A DNA stretch of 64,000 bases from Liminaster sp017519885. Lineage in GTDB: Bacteria > Bacteroidota > Bacteroidia > Bacteroidales > UBA3663. The number at the start of each line of letters is the position of its first letter. The stretch's first letter is position 1. The stretch lies in contig JAFWRO010000035.1 of NCBI GenBank assembly GCA_017519885.1, forward strand, positions 136,749 through 200,748, in the 5' to 3' direction. A program made the position numbers and the translations under genes. The notes under the pieces are model-generated. The model had not been told where the DNA came from, did no database searches, and was given only the letters and a program-made list of their open reading frames with translations. Positions 25,125-33,379 of the stretch are shown in pieces.

Positions 25125-26561
25125 ATGAAAAAGATATTGTTATTCTTCATCTCGGCGCTTTTCTTACTGACGAGTGTTCCCCTTTCTACTAAAGCCATCG
25201 CACAGGACCGCGCCCACATCCTCAAGGTCTATAACTGGGCCGACTATCTTGATCTCTCGCTCATCGAGGAATTTGAGGCATGGTACAAGGAACAGACAGG
25301 CGAGGACGTCAAGGTGCGCTATTCTACCTTCGACATCAATGAGAACATGCTCACCCAGATCGAGGTGGGACACGAGGATTACGACGTGGTCTGCCCCTCG
25401 GAATACATCATCGAACGTATGCTCAAGCGTGGCCTGTTGCAGAAAATCGATACCACCGGCTTTGCCCGAACCCACACACCCAATTGGTTAAGAAATGTCG
25501 CACCGTTCGTGGCAGAGAAATTCCAGCAGATGGCTCCAAACGACGACGACAAGTTCGCCCTCGCCAATCCCTCGCTTCGTGTCAGCGACTATGCCGTCGG
25601 TTATATGGGCGGAACAACAGGTTTCCTCTACAACACCGATTTCGTCGAACCCGAGGAGGTGGAAACTTGGGCTGCTCTTTGGAACGAAAAGTTCCAGCAG
25701 AAAATCTACGTGAAGGATGCCTTTCGCGATGTCTATTCTGTTTTGATTCAGTTTGCCAAATACGACGAGATCCTGAGCGGACGAACTACACGCGACTTCG
25801 AGGCCTCCAATCTCAGCGATGCCAACATCAAGGCGGTTGAAGATATCCTCATCAAGGCTCGTCCGCAGATTGCTGGTTGGGAAGCCGACTTCGGCAAGGA
25901 ACGCATGACGCAAGGCAAGGCGTGGGTCAACCTCACTTGGAGTGGCGATGCAGCCTGGGCCATCGACGAGGCTGCCGAAGTGGGCTGTAACCTCGAATAC
26001 GTAGTGCCACAGGAAGGTACCAACTGCTGGTTCGATGGTTGGGTAATCCCCATCTATGCCAAGAATGTGCGCGCTGCCTCCTATTGGATCAACTTCCTCT
26101 GCCAGTCGGAAGTCGCCATCCGCAACATGGACGAGACGGGCTACGTCTCCGTCATCGGCACCCCCGAAGTGCTCGAAGGAATGGCCAGCGAAGAAGACTA
26201 TCCCGAGACCGTCGATGTCCGCTACTATTTCGGCGACATCGTCATCCCTTCGGTGGACGAAGAAACGGGCGACACCACATGGATCGACTCGAAGGCTGCC
26301 CACCTCAACCACGTGCTCTATCCCAACATCGACGTCATCGAACGCTCCATCCTGATGCACGACACCGCCGACCGCAACGAGGCCATGCTTGAGATGTGGA
26401 GCCATGTAAAGGGCAACAACCTCAACTGGAAGATGCTCACCTTTATCCTCATCGTCACCGCACTCATCCTCCTCTTCCTCATCGACAAGAAGACCCGCCA
26501 GTGGCGCAAGCATCGTAGGCGCCAAGCGCTCAAGAAACGCCGCGCTCCCGCAGTGTCATAA
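25125..26561 (+). CDS. potD: polyamine-binding protein PotD with C-terminal membrane anchor
   Basis: A 478-residue substrate-binding protein. After a signal sequence the mature part begins LKVYNWADYLDLSLIEEFE, the classic PotD/PotF start, and later has YAVGYMGGTTGFLYNT and WSGDAAWAIDEA, which line the polyamine site. Unlike E. coli PotD (about 348 residues), this one continues to a hydrophobic span LTFILIVTALILLFLI followed by a basic tail (KKTRQWRKHRRRQALKKRR). It is therefore probably tethered to the inner membrane at its C terminus. It is the last pot gene of the operon. Confidence 0.93.
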   Translation: MKKILLFFISALFLLTSVPLSTKAIAQDRAHILKVYNWADYLDLSLIEEFEAWYKEQTGEDVKVRYSTFDINENMLTQIEVGHEDYDVVCPSEYIIERMLKRGLLQKIDTTGFARTHTPNWLRNVAPFVAEKFQQMAPNDDDKFALANPSLRVSDYAVGYMGGTTGFLYNTDFVEPEEVETWAALWNEKFQQKIYVKDAFRDVYSVLIQFAKYDEILSGRTTRDFEASNLSDANIKAVEDILIKARPQIAGWEADFGKERMTQGKAWVNLTWSGDAAWAIDEAAEVGCNLEYVVPQEGTNCWFDGWVIPIYAKNVRAASYWINFLCQSEVAIRNMDETGYVSVIGTPEVLEGMASEEDYPETVDVRYYFGDIVIPSVDEETGDTTWIDSKAAHLNHVLYPNIDVIERSILMHDTADRNEAMLEMWSHVKGNNLNWKMLTFILIVTALILLFLIDKKTRQWRKHRRRQALKKRRAPAVS

Positions 26562-26654
26562 TCGGCGGCCTATATTGGCCACCCCATCATCGTCCAAGTC
26601 TGCAGCTATGCTTGGCTGCAAAACTCCTCAATAACCCCCTCATAACCCCAATAT

Positions 26655-27032
26655 ATGTTATCTCGCGCAATTGGTACCATCGTGCTGCTTTGTGTCAGCA
26701 ATACGTTCATGACCTTTGCCTGGTACGGCAATCTGAAAATGCAGCAAGTTCATCCGCAGATCAAGGACTGGCCCCTCATCCTGATCATCCTCATGTCGTG
26801 GGGCATCGCCTTCTTCGAGTATTCTTTCATGGTTCCCGCCAACCGCATCGGTTCGCAGATCAATGGAGGTCCCTTCTCGCTGATGCAACTCAAGGTCATC
26901 CAGGAAGGCATCTCGCTCATCATCTTCACCCTCATCGTGGCCCTCGTCTTCAAGGGTGAGCCCATCCACTGGAATCACATCGCAGCCTTCGCCTGCATCG
27001 TCCTCGCCGTGTTTTTCGCATTTTTGAAATAA
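26655..27032 (+). CDS. DUF486 family (DMT-like) small membrane protein
   Basis: A 125-residue protein with four predicted spans, beginning IGTIVLLCVSNTFMTFAWYG and containing SWGIAFFEYSFMVPANRIG, the hallmark of the DUF486/DMT-like family. Family members are small putative transporters without an established substrate. It lies 93 bp after potD and ends just before the small hairpin at 27046-27066. Confidence 0.88.
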   Translation: MLSRAIGTIVLLCVSNTFMTFAWYGNLKMQQVHPQIKDWPLILIILMSWGIAFFEYSFMVPANRIGSQINGGPFSLMQLKVIQEGISLIIFTLIVALVFKGEPIHWNHIAAFACIVLAVFFAFLK

Positions 27033-27045
27033 TAATCAGAGTAAT

Positions 27046-27070
27046 CAGAATATTCGAAGTATTCTGAAAA
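27046..27070 (+). terminator. short terminator after the DUF486 gene
   Basis: CAGAATA-TTCGAAG-TATTCTG followed by AAAAAA on plus. The run of As suits a minus-strand terminator better, but there is no minus gene here, so the function is uncertain. The upstream repeats of AATCAGA are part of the short periodic strings seen elsewhere. Confidence 0.35.
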
Positions 27071-27091
27071 AAACAGAAGACTGCAAGCTTT

Positions 27092-28207
27092 ATGTCATTC
27101 TATAGAATCACCGTCAAAGTAGGCTCCAACGTCCTCACCCGTCCCGATGGCACGCTCGACGTCACCCGCATGTCGGCCATCGTCGATCAGGTGGCAGCGC
27201 TCCATCGCCAAGGCATACAGATCATCCTGGTGTCCTCGGGTGCAGTCGCCAGCGGACGCAGCGAACTCAAGGGCCGACTCTCCACCGACCGGCTCGATAC
27301 CGTCGATCAGCGCCAACTCTATTCCGCTGTCGGTCAGGCCAAGCTCATCAACAAATACTACGAACTCTTCCGCGATCATGGCATTGCCTGCGGGCAGGTG
27401 CTCACCACCAAGGAGTCGTTCGGCTCGCGCGGGCATTACCTCAATCAGAAGAACTGTATGGAGGTGATGCTGCAGGAGGGCGTCGTGCCCATCGTCAACG
27501 AGAACGACACCATCTCGGTCACCGAACTGATGTTCACCGACAACGACGAACTCTCAGGCCTCATCGCCACCATGATGTCGGCCGACCTGCTCATCCTGCT
27601 CAGCAACATCGACGGCATCTACACAGGCAATCCCTCCGACCCCAACGCGCAGCTCATCCCCATCATCAGCGACGATGCCGACATCAGCCAATACATTCAG
27701 ACCAGCAAGTCGAGCTTCGGACGCGGCGGCATGGTCACCAAGCAGCGCATCGCACGCAAGGTAGCCGCCGAAGGCATCGAAGTCATCATCTCCAACGGCA
27801 AGCGCCCGGGCGTGTTGCTCGAACTCGTCCACGTCAATCCTGAAACAGGTTGCAACGAGATTGATCCCGAGGTGCGCTGCACACGCTTCGTGGCCGACAA
27901 GCACGAAGTCTCAAACGTCAAAAAGTGGATTGCCCATTCCGAGGACTTCTCGAAGGGTGCCATCTACCTCAACGAGGGAGCCGTGCGTGCCCTCCTCGGC
28001 GAGAAGGCGGCCTCCATCCTCCCTGTAGGCGTCACCCGTGTTGAAGGCTTGTTCGAGGCCGACGACATCGTCCGCATCCTCGCCGATACCGACGGCTCCC
28101 GTCTCGGAGTCGGCAAGGTAAGCTGCTCCTCCGACCGCGCCCAGAAGCTCCTCGGCAAGAAAGGCCAGAAGCCACTCGTCCACTACGATTATCTTTGGTT
28201 GGAATAG
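27092..28207 (+). CDS. proB: glutamate 5-kinase
   Basis: A 371-residue ProB, which phosphorylates glutamate at the gamma-carboxyl in the first step of proline synthesis. The amino-acid kinase domain (about 1-260) contains ITVKVGSNVLTRPDG, ILVSSGAVASGR, VPIVNENDTISV and FGRGGMVTKQRIARK. A C-terminal PUA domain (about 275-360) contains GAIYLNEGAVRALL and RLGVGKVSCSS. proA is not adjacent in this window. The gene ends 44 bp before a strong bidirectional terminator. Confidence 0.96.
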   Translation: MSFYRITVKVGSNVLTRPDGTLDVTRMSAIVDQVAALHRQGIQIILVSSGAVASGRSELKGRLSTDRLDTVDQRQLYSAVGQAKLINKYYELFRDHGIACGQVLTTKESFGSRGHYLNQKNCMEVMLQEGVVPIVNENDTISVTELMFTDNDELSGLIATMMSADLLILLSNIDGIYTGNPSDPNAQLIPIISDDADISQYIQTSKSSFGRGGMVTKQRIARKVAAEGIEVIISNGKRPGVLLELVHVNPETGCNEIDPEVRCTRFVADKHEVSNVKKWIAHSEDFSKGAIYLNEGAVRALLGEKAASILPVGVTRVEGLFEADDIVRILADTDGSRLGVGKVSCSSDRAQKLLGKKGQKPLVHYDYLWLE

Positions 28208-28241
28208 TCTGAAATCTCTAGATAATCTAGAAAGTCTATAG

Positions 28242-28276
28242 CAAAAAAAAGGCGCACCACTTTTCAGTGATGCGCC
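28242..28276 (-). terminator. bidirectional terminator between proB and rplI
   Basis: The minus strand reads GGCGCATCACT-GAAA-AGTGGTGCGCC and then eight Ts, a textbook intrinsic terminator for rpsF-rpsR-rplI. It lies 22 bp past the rplI stop, and the same stem can stop proB on plus. Confidence 0.92.
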
Positions 28277-28297
28277 TTATCTTAAAAGCAAGATGCC

Positions 28298-28753
28298 TTA
28301 CTCGGCAGCAGCCTCAGCTACGACCTTCACAGGAATCTCAACGCTAACCTCGCGGTGGAGCTTGGCAACAGCGACATACTCGCCGAGAACCTTGATGTTG
28401 TCGAGCACGATCTGCTTCTTCTCAACGTTAGCGCCCTTGGCTGCGAGAGCCTCGGCAACCTGAGCGTTGCTTACTGAGCCATAGATCTTGCCCTCCTCCG
28501 ATGCCTTCACGGCAAACTCGAGAGCACCAGCAGCCTTAACTGCCTCAGCAAGAGCCTCGGCATCAGCCTTGATCTTGGCCATCTTCTGTGCCTGCTGCTT
28601 CTGCTTCTCAGCGAGCTGCTTCAGGGCAGACTCGGTAGCAAGAATAGCCTTCTTGGTGGGGAGAAGGAAGTTGCGGGCATAGCCGTTCTTAACCTCTACA
28701 ACGTCGTCCTTATAACCAAGGTTCTGGACGTCTTCAATCAGAATAATCTTCAT
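28298..28753 (-). CDS. rplI: 50S ribosomal protein L9
   Basis: A 151-residue L9. The N-terminal RNA-binding domain reads MKIILIEDVQNLGYKDDVVE, then NGYARNFLLPTKKA. A long connecting helix rich in Lys, Ala and Gln (about 42-75) and a C-terminal domain with KIYGSVSNAQVAEAL follow. It is last in the rpsF-rpsR-rplI operon. Confidence 0.97.
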   Translation of the reverse strand: MKIILIEDVQNLGYKDDVVEVKNGYARNFLLPTKKAILATESALKQLAEKQKQQAQKMAKIKADAEALAEAVKAAGALEFAVKASEEGKIYGSVSNAQVAEALAAKGANVEKKQIVLDNIKVLGEYVAVAKLHREVSVEIPVKVVAEAAAE

Positions 28754-28783
28754 AATCAGTCTAAAATTTTACTTGGTTAATAA

Positions 28784-29050
28784 TTACTTCAAAAGGTCGG
28801 TTACGTATGGAAGCAGCGCGATCTGACGGGCACGCTTAACAGCGGTAGCCACGCGACGCTGGAACTTCAAAGAGGTACCGGTGATGCGACGGGGGAGAAT
28901 CTTGCCCTGCTCGTTCAGGAACTTCTTGAGGAACTCGGGATCCTTGTAGTCGATGTACTTGATGCCGCTCTTCTTGAAACGGCAATACTTCTTCTTCTTG
29001 ACGTCAACAGATACTGGGGTCAAGTAACGAATTTCGGTTGTCTCTGCCAT
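28784..29050 (-). CDS. rpsR: 30S ribosomal protein S18
   Basis: An 88-residue S18 with the conserved core YIDYKDPEFLKKFLNEQGKI, then LPRRITGTSLKFQRRVATAV and KRARQIALLPY. It binds S6 on the 30S platform. It starts 2 bp after the rpsF stop. Confidence 0.97.
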   Translation of the reverse strand: MAETTEIRYLTPVSVDVKKKKYCRFKKSGIKYIDYKDPEFLKKFLNEQGKILPRRITGTSLKFQRRVATAVKRARQIALLPYVTDLLK

Positions 29051-29052
29051 AA

Positions 29053-29400
29053 TTATGCCTCCTCTGTTTTAGGTGCCTTGAGCGAACGACGCTTAGCAGC
29101 ATACTCTGCAGCGTACTTGTCATTCTTGACAGTGATGAAACGGATCACGCGATCCTGACGACGGAAATAAGTCTCGAGTTTCTTGACGACAGCGCCTTCG
29201 CCGTCGAACTCCAACAGGAAGTAAAAGCCGGTAGATTTCTTCTCGATTGGATAAGCGAGTTTCTTCATACCCCAAGCCTCCTCGTTAATGATGGTAGCAC
29301 CACGCTTTTCGAGTTCAGCCTTTACAGCTTCTACCGTTTCCTTTACCTGAGCATCAGATAAAACGGGAGTCAAAATGAAAACGGTTTCGTAATGATTCAT
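29053..29400 (-). CDS. rpsF: 30S ribosomal protein S6
   Basis: A 115-residue S6 starting MNHYETVFILTPVLSD, with AWGMKKLAYPIEKKSTGFYF and the LETYFRRQDRVIRFITVK strand. The frame is open 31 codons further upstream, but the ATG at 29398-29400 gives the family start. It heads the operon. About 90 nt of leader separates it from the promoter at 29491, where an S6:S18 autoregulatory site could lie, though none was identified. Confidence 0.96.
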   Translation of the reverse strand: MNHYETVFILTPVLSDAQVKETVEAVKAELEKRGATIINEEAWGMKKLAYPIEKKSTGFYFLLEFDGEGAVVKKLETYFRRQDRVIRFITVKNDKYAAEYAAKRRSLKAPKTEEA

Positions 29401-29490
29401 TTGATTTGAACCTTTAAGTTGTAAATTTTGATGGTTATTAAATAATGTGTCCCGGTCCGCTTTCCGAAGATTTTGGCCGAAACGCGGGTG

Positions 29491-29498
29491 CAAAGGTA
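29491..29498 (-). promoter_or_regulatory. -7 box of the rpsF-rpsR-rplI promoter
   Basis: TACCTTTG on minus followed by CACCCGCG is the same arrangement as the tRNA-tuf promoter at 3081-3088. It predicts a transcript start about 85 nt before the rpsF ATG. Confidence 0.65.
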
Positions 29499-29690
29499 TA
29501 AAAAATCAGCATAAGTTGGTCACCATCCTCCCATCTTTTTAAATAAATGTCATCGATTTCCCCTTGTAACTCCTTTTTTTGGCAATCCGACATGCTAAAC
29601 CTTTCGTCTGAAAACCGAAAATGCAAATCCCAATTTCAGATTGTTGCATGTCACCTAACGTTCACTAAAGGCCATGCTTATGCGATTGTT

Positions 29691-31223
29691 TCATCGTTGG
29701 TTTTCTTTCGCCAATTTCTGATAAACCGATGGAGTCATACCGATGAGTTTCTTGAAAGCGATGATGAAGGTGTTGGGCGAATTGAACCCCACCATTTCAG
29801 CAATGGCCTGTATTGTCAAATTGGCATATTGAGGATCTGAAAGCTTACGGCTTGCTTCTCTTATACGAAACTCGTTAAGATAGGTTTTAAAATTCTTCTG
29901 ATAGCTTTTGTTGATAACATAAGAGACGTATTTCGTATTCGAATCGACCAAATTGGCAAGTAATGCCAAACTGAAATCGGGATTGCTGAAATTGCGTGCA
30001 TCACACATCACTGCATCAATCTCCTCCTGTAGTTGGCGAACTTGCTGCAGAGAAAGAACTGGTGTATCGAACGAGTTTTCTTGCTTGTCCTCTGTTTCGA
30101 TGGGGTCCAATGAATCAGAAGTAATCTCTTCATCTGCTTTGATTTCGATTGGGGAAGACTGCAGTTTTTTGTCTCGCAATGCACGTTCCCGCTCCATGGA
30201 ACGTATTTGCTCTTTGTTCTTTTCGACAAGCAATCTATAGGCAGAATTGAGATTCTTGTTCTTGCTTACTGCGATGAGAGACAAAGTGACCAATAACACA
30301 ACAACCAGTATGCAGAATCCGACGAAAAACCATTGGCGGTTTATTGTCTTGTGAAGAGACATCACTTCCTTGTCATTAGCTCGCTTTTCGTAGGCGAAAA
30401 GACGATTCAACGCCGCATGCATCTGTTTTCCATGCTGGAGTGTATCTCGGAGCATGATGGCAAGGTTGGCATACTCTTTACTGCGTATGCTGTCTCCAAT
30501 CTCAGCATATATGTGGGTGAGATGCTGATAAGCAGATTGGCGTAATTCAACACAGCCCTTATGCCCTCCTTGCTTCACAATGGTGGAAAAATGAACAATG
30601 GCCGAATCATTTTGCCCCATTTTTTCGTAGATTATTCCGAAATCTTCTTCTTGGGAAAGATCGTAGGGAATACCCAACTGCAATCTACGCGATACCTCAA
30701 GGCCGTCGCGGGTAGAATTTAACGCTTCCTCATAGTTCTTGTCAAGAATAGCTAGTGCTGTTCTGCAGACACACTGATAATAAGGTGAGAGTTGAGGATC
30801 CCACTCGGGCAGATGTTGTAGCTTCTCGTAATAGGCATGTGTCTTTTCGGCATTGCCAGCGTAGGAACAGCACATGACCAGATTTGTCAAGAAGATGCTT
30901 TGAAGACGTTGATCCTGCTGCAAGGAAGCTTTATATCCCTTCTCAAAATAGTATGCAGCGCGGTCGTAATCTTGAAATAAGCCATAAAGATTGCCAATGC
31001 TGCCCAGTGCCGAAGTATAATTTGTAATGTCTCCGTTTATATCAGCCAATTCCAAACACTTTGTATAGAGATCAAGAGCAATATCGAATCGGTCTTCATT
31101 GAAGGCCTCATTGCCCTTTTTCAGTAACTGTTTGCATTCATCGGTGCGCGACATATCCGAAACAGCAAGACACCGCACCGAACAACAAACAAAAAAGGTC
31201 AAAAAATATACTATGAGCCTCAT
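29691..31223 (-). CDS. membrane-anchored TPR regulator with AraC-type DNA-binding domain
   Basis: A 510-residue protein. An N-terminal signal or anchor (MRLIVYFLTFFVCC) precedes TPR-like helices (about 25-280, e.g. LLKKGNEAFNEDRFDIALDLY), which are probably periplasmic. One span (FFVGFCILVVVLLVTLSLIAV, about 292-315) and a charged linker follow, then a cytoplasmic AraC/XylS helix-turn-helix (ALLANLVDSNTKYVSYVINK and IAEMVGFNSPNTFIIAFKKL). Regulators of this layout are common in Bacteroidetes and sense extracytoplasmic conditions. It is transcribed away from the T9SS cargo operon that starts 230 bp to its right, so it is a plausible regulator of that operon. The start at 31221-31223 places the signal at the N terminus. 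Confidence 0.88.
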   Translation of the reverse strand: MRLIVYFLTFFVCCSVRCLAVSDMSRTDECKQLLKKGNEAFNEDRFDIALDLYTKCLELADINGDITNYTSALGSIGNLYGLFQDYDRAAYYFEKGYKASLQQDQRLQSIFLTNLVMCCSYAGNAEKTHAYYEKLQHLPEWDPQLSPYYQCVCRTALAILDKNYEEALNSTRDGLEVSRRLQLGIPYDLSQEEDFGIIYEKMGQNDSAIVHFSTIVKQGGHKGCVELRQSAYQHLTHIYAEIGDSIRSKEYANLAIMLRDTLQHGKQMHAALNRLFAYEKRANDKEVMSLHKTINRQWFFVGFCILVVVLLVTLSLIAVSKNKNLNSAYRLLVEKNKEQIRSMERERALRDKKLQSSPIEIKADEEITSDSLDPIETEDKQENSFDTPVLSLQQVRQLQEEIDAVMCDARNFSNPDFSLALLANLVDSNTKYVSYVINKSYQKNFKTYLNEFRIREASRKLSDPQYANLTIQAIAEMVGFNSPNTFIIAFKKLIGMTPSVYQKLAKENQR

Positions 31224-31341
31224 ATGAAAGAGTGAAACAATAGAATTGATGGATTGTTTTGTGTGCAAAAATATCAAAAAAACTGCAATTTTCCAATTTT
31301 TTATGTCTATTTCAAGAAATCGTGATACAAAAACGAGATTT

Positions 31342-31375
31342 TTTGGAGCTTATTATCTATTATTTGCTATCTTTG
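31342..31375 (+). promoter_or_regulatory. promoter of the three-gene secreted-protein operon
   Basis: TTTG at 31342-31345 and TATCTTTG at 31368-31375, 22 bp apart. The first ATG is 78 bp downstream, leaving a short A/T-rich leader. Confidence 0.65.
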
Positions 31376-31452
31376 CACTGCAAAACATTCTTTGCTCTAA
31401 ATGAAGAAAGTATTATTTAACCCCATTATCAATATTAAAACCCATCAAAAGT

Positions 31453-33351
31453 ATGAAACACCTTCTACTTATCTCTGCTCTCTTGAGCACTGGAGTTTCT
31501 GCGGCTATGGCCGAGAACGTTACTGCTGATCCTGCCGATGGCAGCGTACTTGCAACCTTGAGCAAGATTACTCTTACTTGGGAGAATGAGACCTCAGTTG
31601 ACAACAATGGTTCGGCTGCAATCACCATTACCGATGCTGCTGGTACAGTCGTAGTTAGTGAGGCTGTTTCAGATTATGGCACCGAGGTGAACCAGATGGT
31701 TGTTACTTTCGCCGACATCACAACCGATGGCACTTATACCGTCAACTTCCCTGCCGAGCGCTACAGTTTCCTCCGGGAAGGTGGCGAGACTGCCTATTCC
31801 GAGGCCTTCACTCTTACCTATACCATTAGCGAGGGTGGTCTTGATCCTGACCACACATTCACACCTGATGGCACTGTCAGTTACCTCTATTCCATCGATG
31901 TAGCTTTCAACAACTACGTAAAGGCTTCCTACAAGTGGAATGCAACCGAAGAGGAGAAGCCATACTTTACCGATGCCGAGGGCAATGTCGTAGCAAATGC
32001 CTCTATTCCCTATGCAAGCGACCTCGCAAACACCAACAAGGTGCGTATCGTTCTTGCACAAGTTCTTGCCACTCCTGGCGTCTATACACTCCACGTACCT
32101 GAGGGTGCCTGCAATGTCATGACCGAGTCCACTGACTACACTGGTTTTTCTTGCCCAGCTTTCACCCACGTCTTCACCGTTACTGGCGAGGGACTCGACA
32201 ACTTTACCACCAATCCTTCGGCTGAGACTCCTGTTCGCAACTTCAGTTCTGTTTCAGTTACTTTCCCGGATGTTGATACCATGATTATCAACCCAGATTT
32301 CATCAACGACTATAGTCGCAACTACTTCAACATCTATGCGGCTGGCACCAACACCTCTGCAGGCAACTTCAGTCTCGGCACTGGTGTAGTTGAAGGCAAT
32401 ACCGTTACCTTCCCACTCCAGAAACCAATTATTAATGGAGGCAACTATGTGCTTGACTTCGGTCCTGACTGCTTCCTCCTTGGCGAGGACCAGCATGGCA
32501 ACTCTCCTGTTCACGTTGAGATCGTTATTGATGAGGGCGAACCCACTGCTGTCGAAATCACGCCTGCTCCTGGGCAGACCTTTAGCCGTCTTACCGAATT
32601 CACATTCGTTTATCCAGGTGTAACTTCCATCAAGAAGAATCCGAATGTTTATCAGAACATCTACGTATATGATAGCAACCACAAGTCAACTTATGCTTAT
32701 GTTAATAACAATAATCTCTCCATCGAGGGTAATACGGTGAAGGCTGTTCTTAATATGGCAGTTGTTGAAGAGGATGTTGTCACCCTTGAGATGCCAACTG
32801 GTTTCTTCATTTTCGACGACGATGACGACAAATACAATACTGCTCTCTGTGAGACCTACTACATTGATGGCTCTGGTTTTGATGCTATCGAGTGCGAGCC
32901 AGCCAACGGCAGCATTGTAGAGAGCCTTTCGACCATTGTGATTACCTATGTAAATGAGACCTTGGTTGCAAACAACTCATCTTCTTATGCTAGTATCACG
33001 GTTTACAACTCGGCCAACCAGTATGTAGCTACCGCTGGTATGTACCAGAACCAGATCACTGCTGGCCCTGGCGAAAACCAAGCAACTATCACGCTTAATG
33101 TTACTTTGACAGAGAAGGATACCTACACCTTCAAACTCCCTGGCAACGCCTTCTTCCTTGGTGAAGACCAGCGTTTCAGCACCGTTCAGAAGTTTGAGTA
33201 CACTGTCGATCCCGATTACGTTCCCACTTCTCTGGAAGCCATTGAGAGTACAACCGATGTCGTGCCAGGCATCTTCACCATCGATGGCCGCAAGGTCGAG
33301 AAGGTAGGCAAGGGCATCTTCATCGTTGATGGAAAGATTGTCAAGTATTGA
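31453..33351 (+). CDS. secreted protein with repeated Ig-like domains, T9SS cargo
   Basis: A 632-residue exported protein with a signal peptide (MKHLLLISALLSTGVSAAMA). About five beta-rich modules of roughly 110 residues follow, each opening with a pattern like PADGSVLATLSKITLTW or PANGSIVESLSTIVITY. The C terminus GIFTIDGRKVEKVGKGIFIV is the short Prevotella-type sorting motif. I recognise no catalytic domain. Its role is probably a surface adhesin or structural protein. It heads an operon with two larger cargo genes (28 and 67 bp gaps). Confidence 0.82.
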   Translation: MKHLLLISALLSTGVSAAMAENVTADPADGSVLATLSKITLTWENETSVDNNGSAAITITDAAGTVVVSEAVSDYGTEVNQMVVTFADITTDGTYTVNFPAERYSFLREGGETAYSEAFTLTYTISEGGLDPDHTFTPDGTVSYLYSIDVAFNNYVKASYKWNATEEEKPYFTDAEGNVVANASIPYASDLANTNKVRIVLAQVLATPGVYTLHVPEGACNVMTESTDYTGFSCPAFTHVFTVTGEGLDNFTTNPSAETPVRNFSSVSVTFPDVDTMIINPDFINDYSRNYFNIYAAGTNTSAGNFSLGTGVVEGNTVTFPLQKPIINGGNYVLDFGPDCFLLGEDQHGNSPVHVEIVIDEGEPTAVEITPAPGQTFSRLTEFTFVYPGVTSIKKNPNVYQNIYVYDSNHKSTYAYVNNNNLSIEGNTVKAVLNMAVVEEDVVTLEMPTGFFIFDDDDDKYNTALCETYYIDGSGFDAIECEPANGSIVESLSTIVITYVNETLVANNSSSYASITVYNSANQYVATAGMYQNQITAGPGENQATITLNVTLTEKDTYTFKLPGNAFFLGEDQRFSTVQKFEYTVDPDYVPTSLEAIESTTDVVPGIFTIDGRKVEKVGKGIFIVDGKIVKY

Positions 33352-33379
33352 TTCTCTAATTAGAATTCCTTCATAATCA

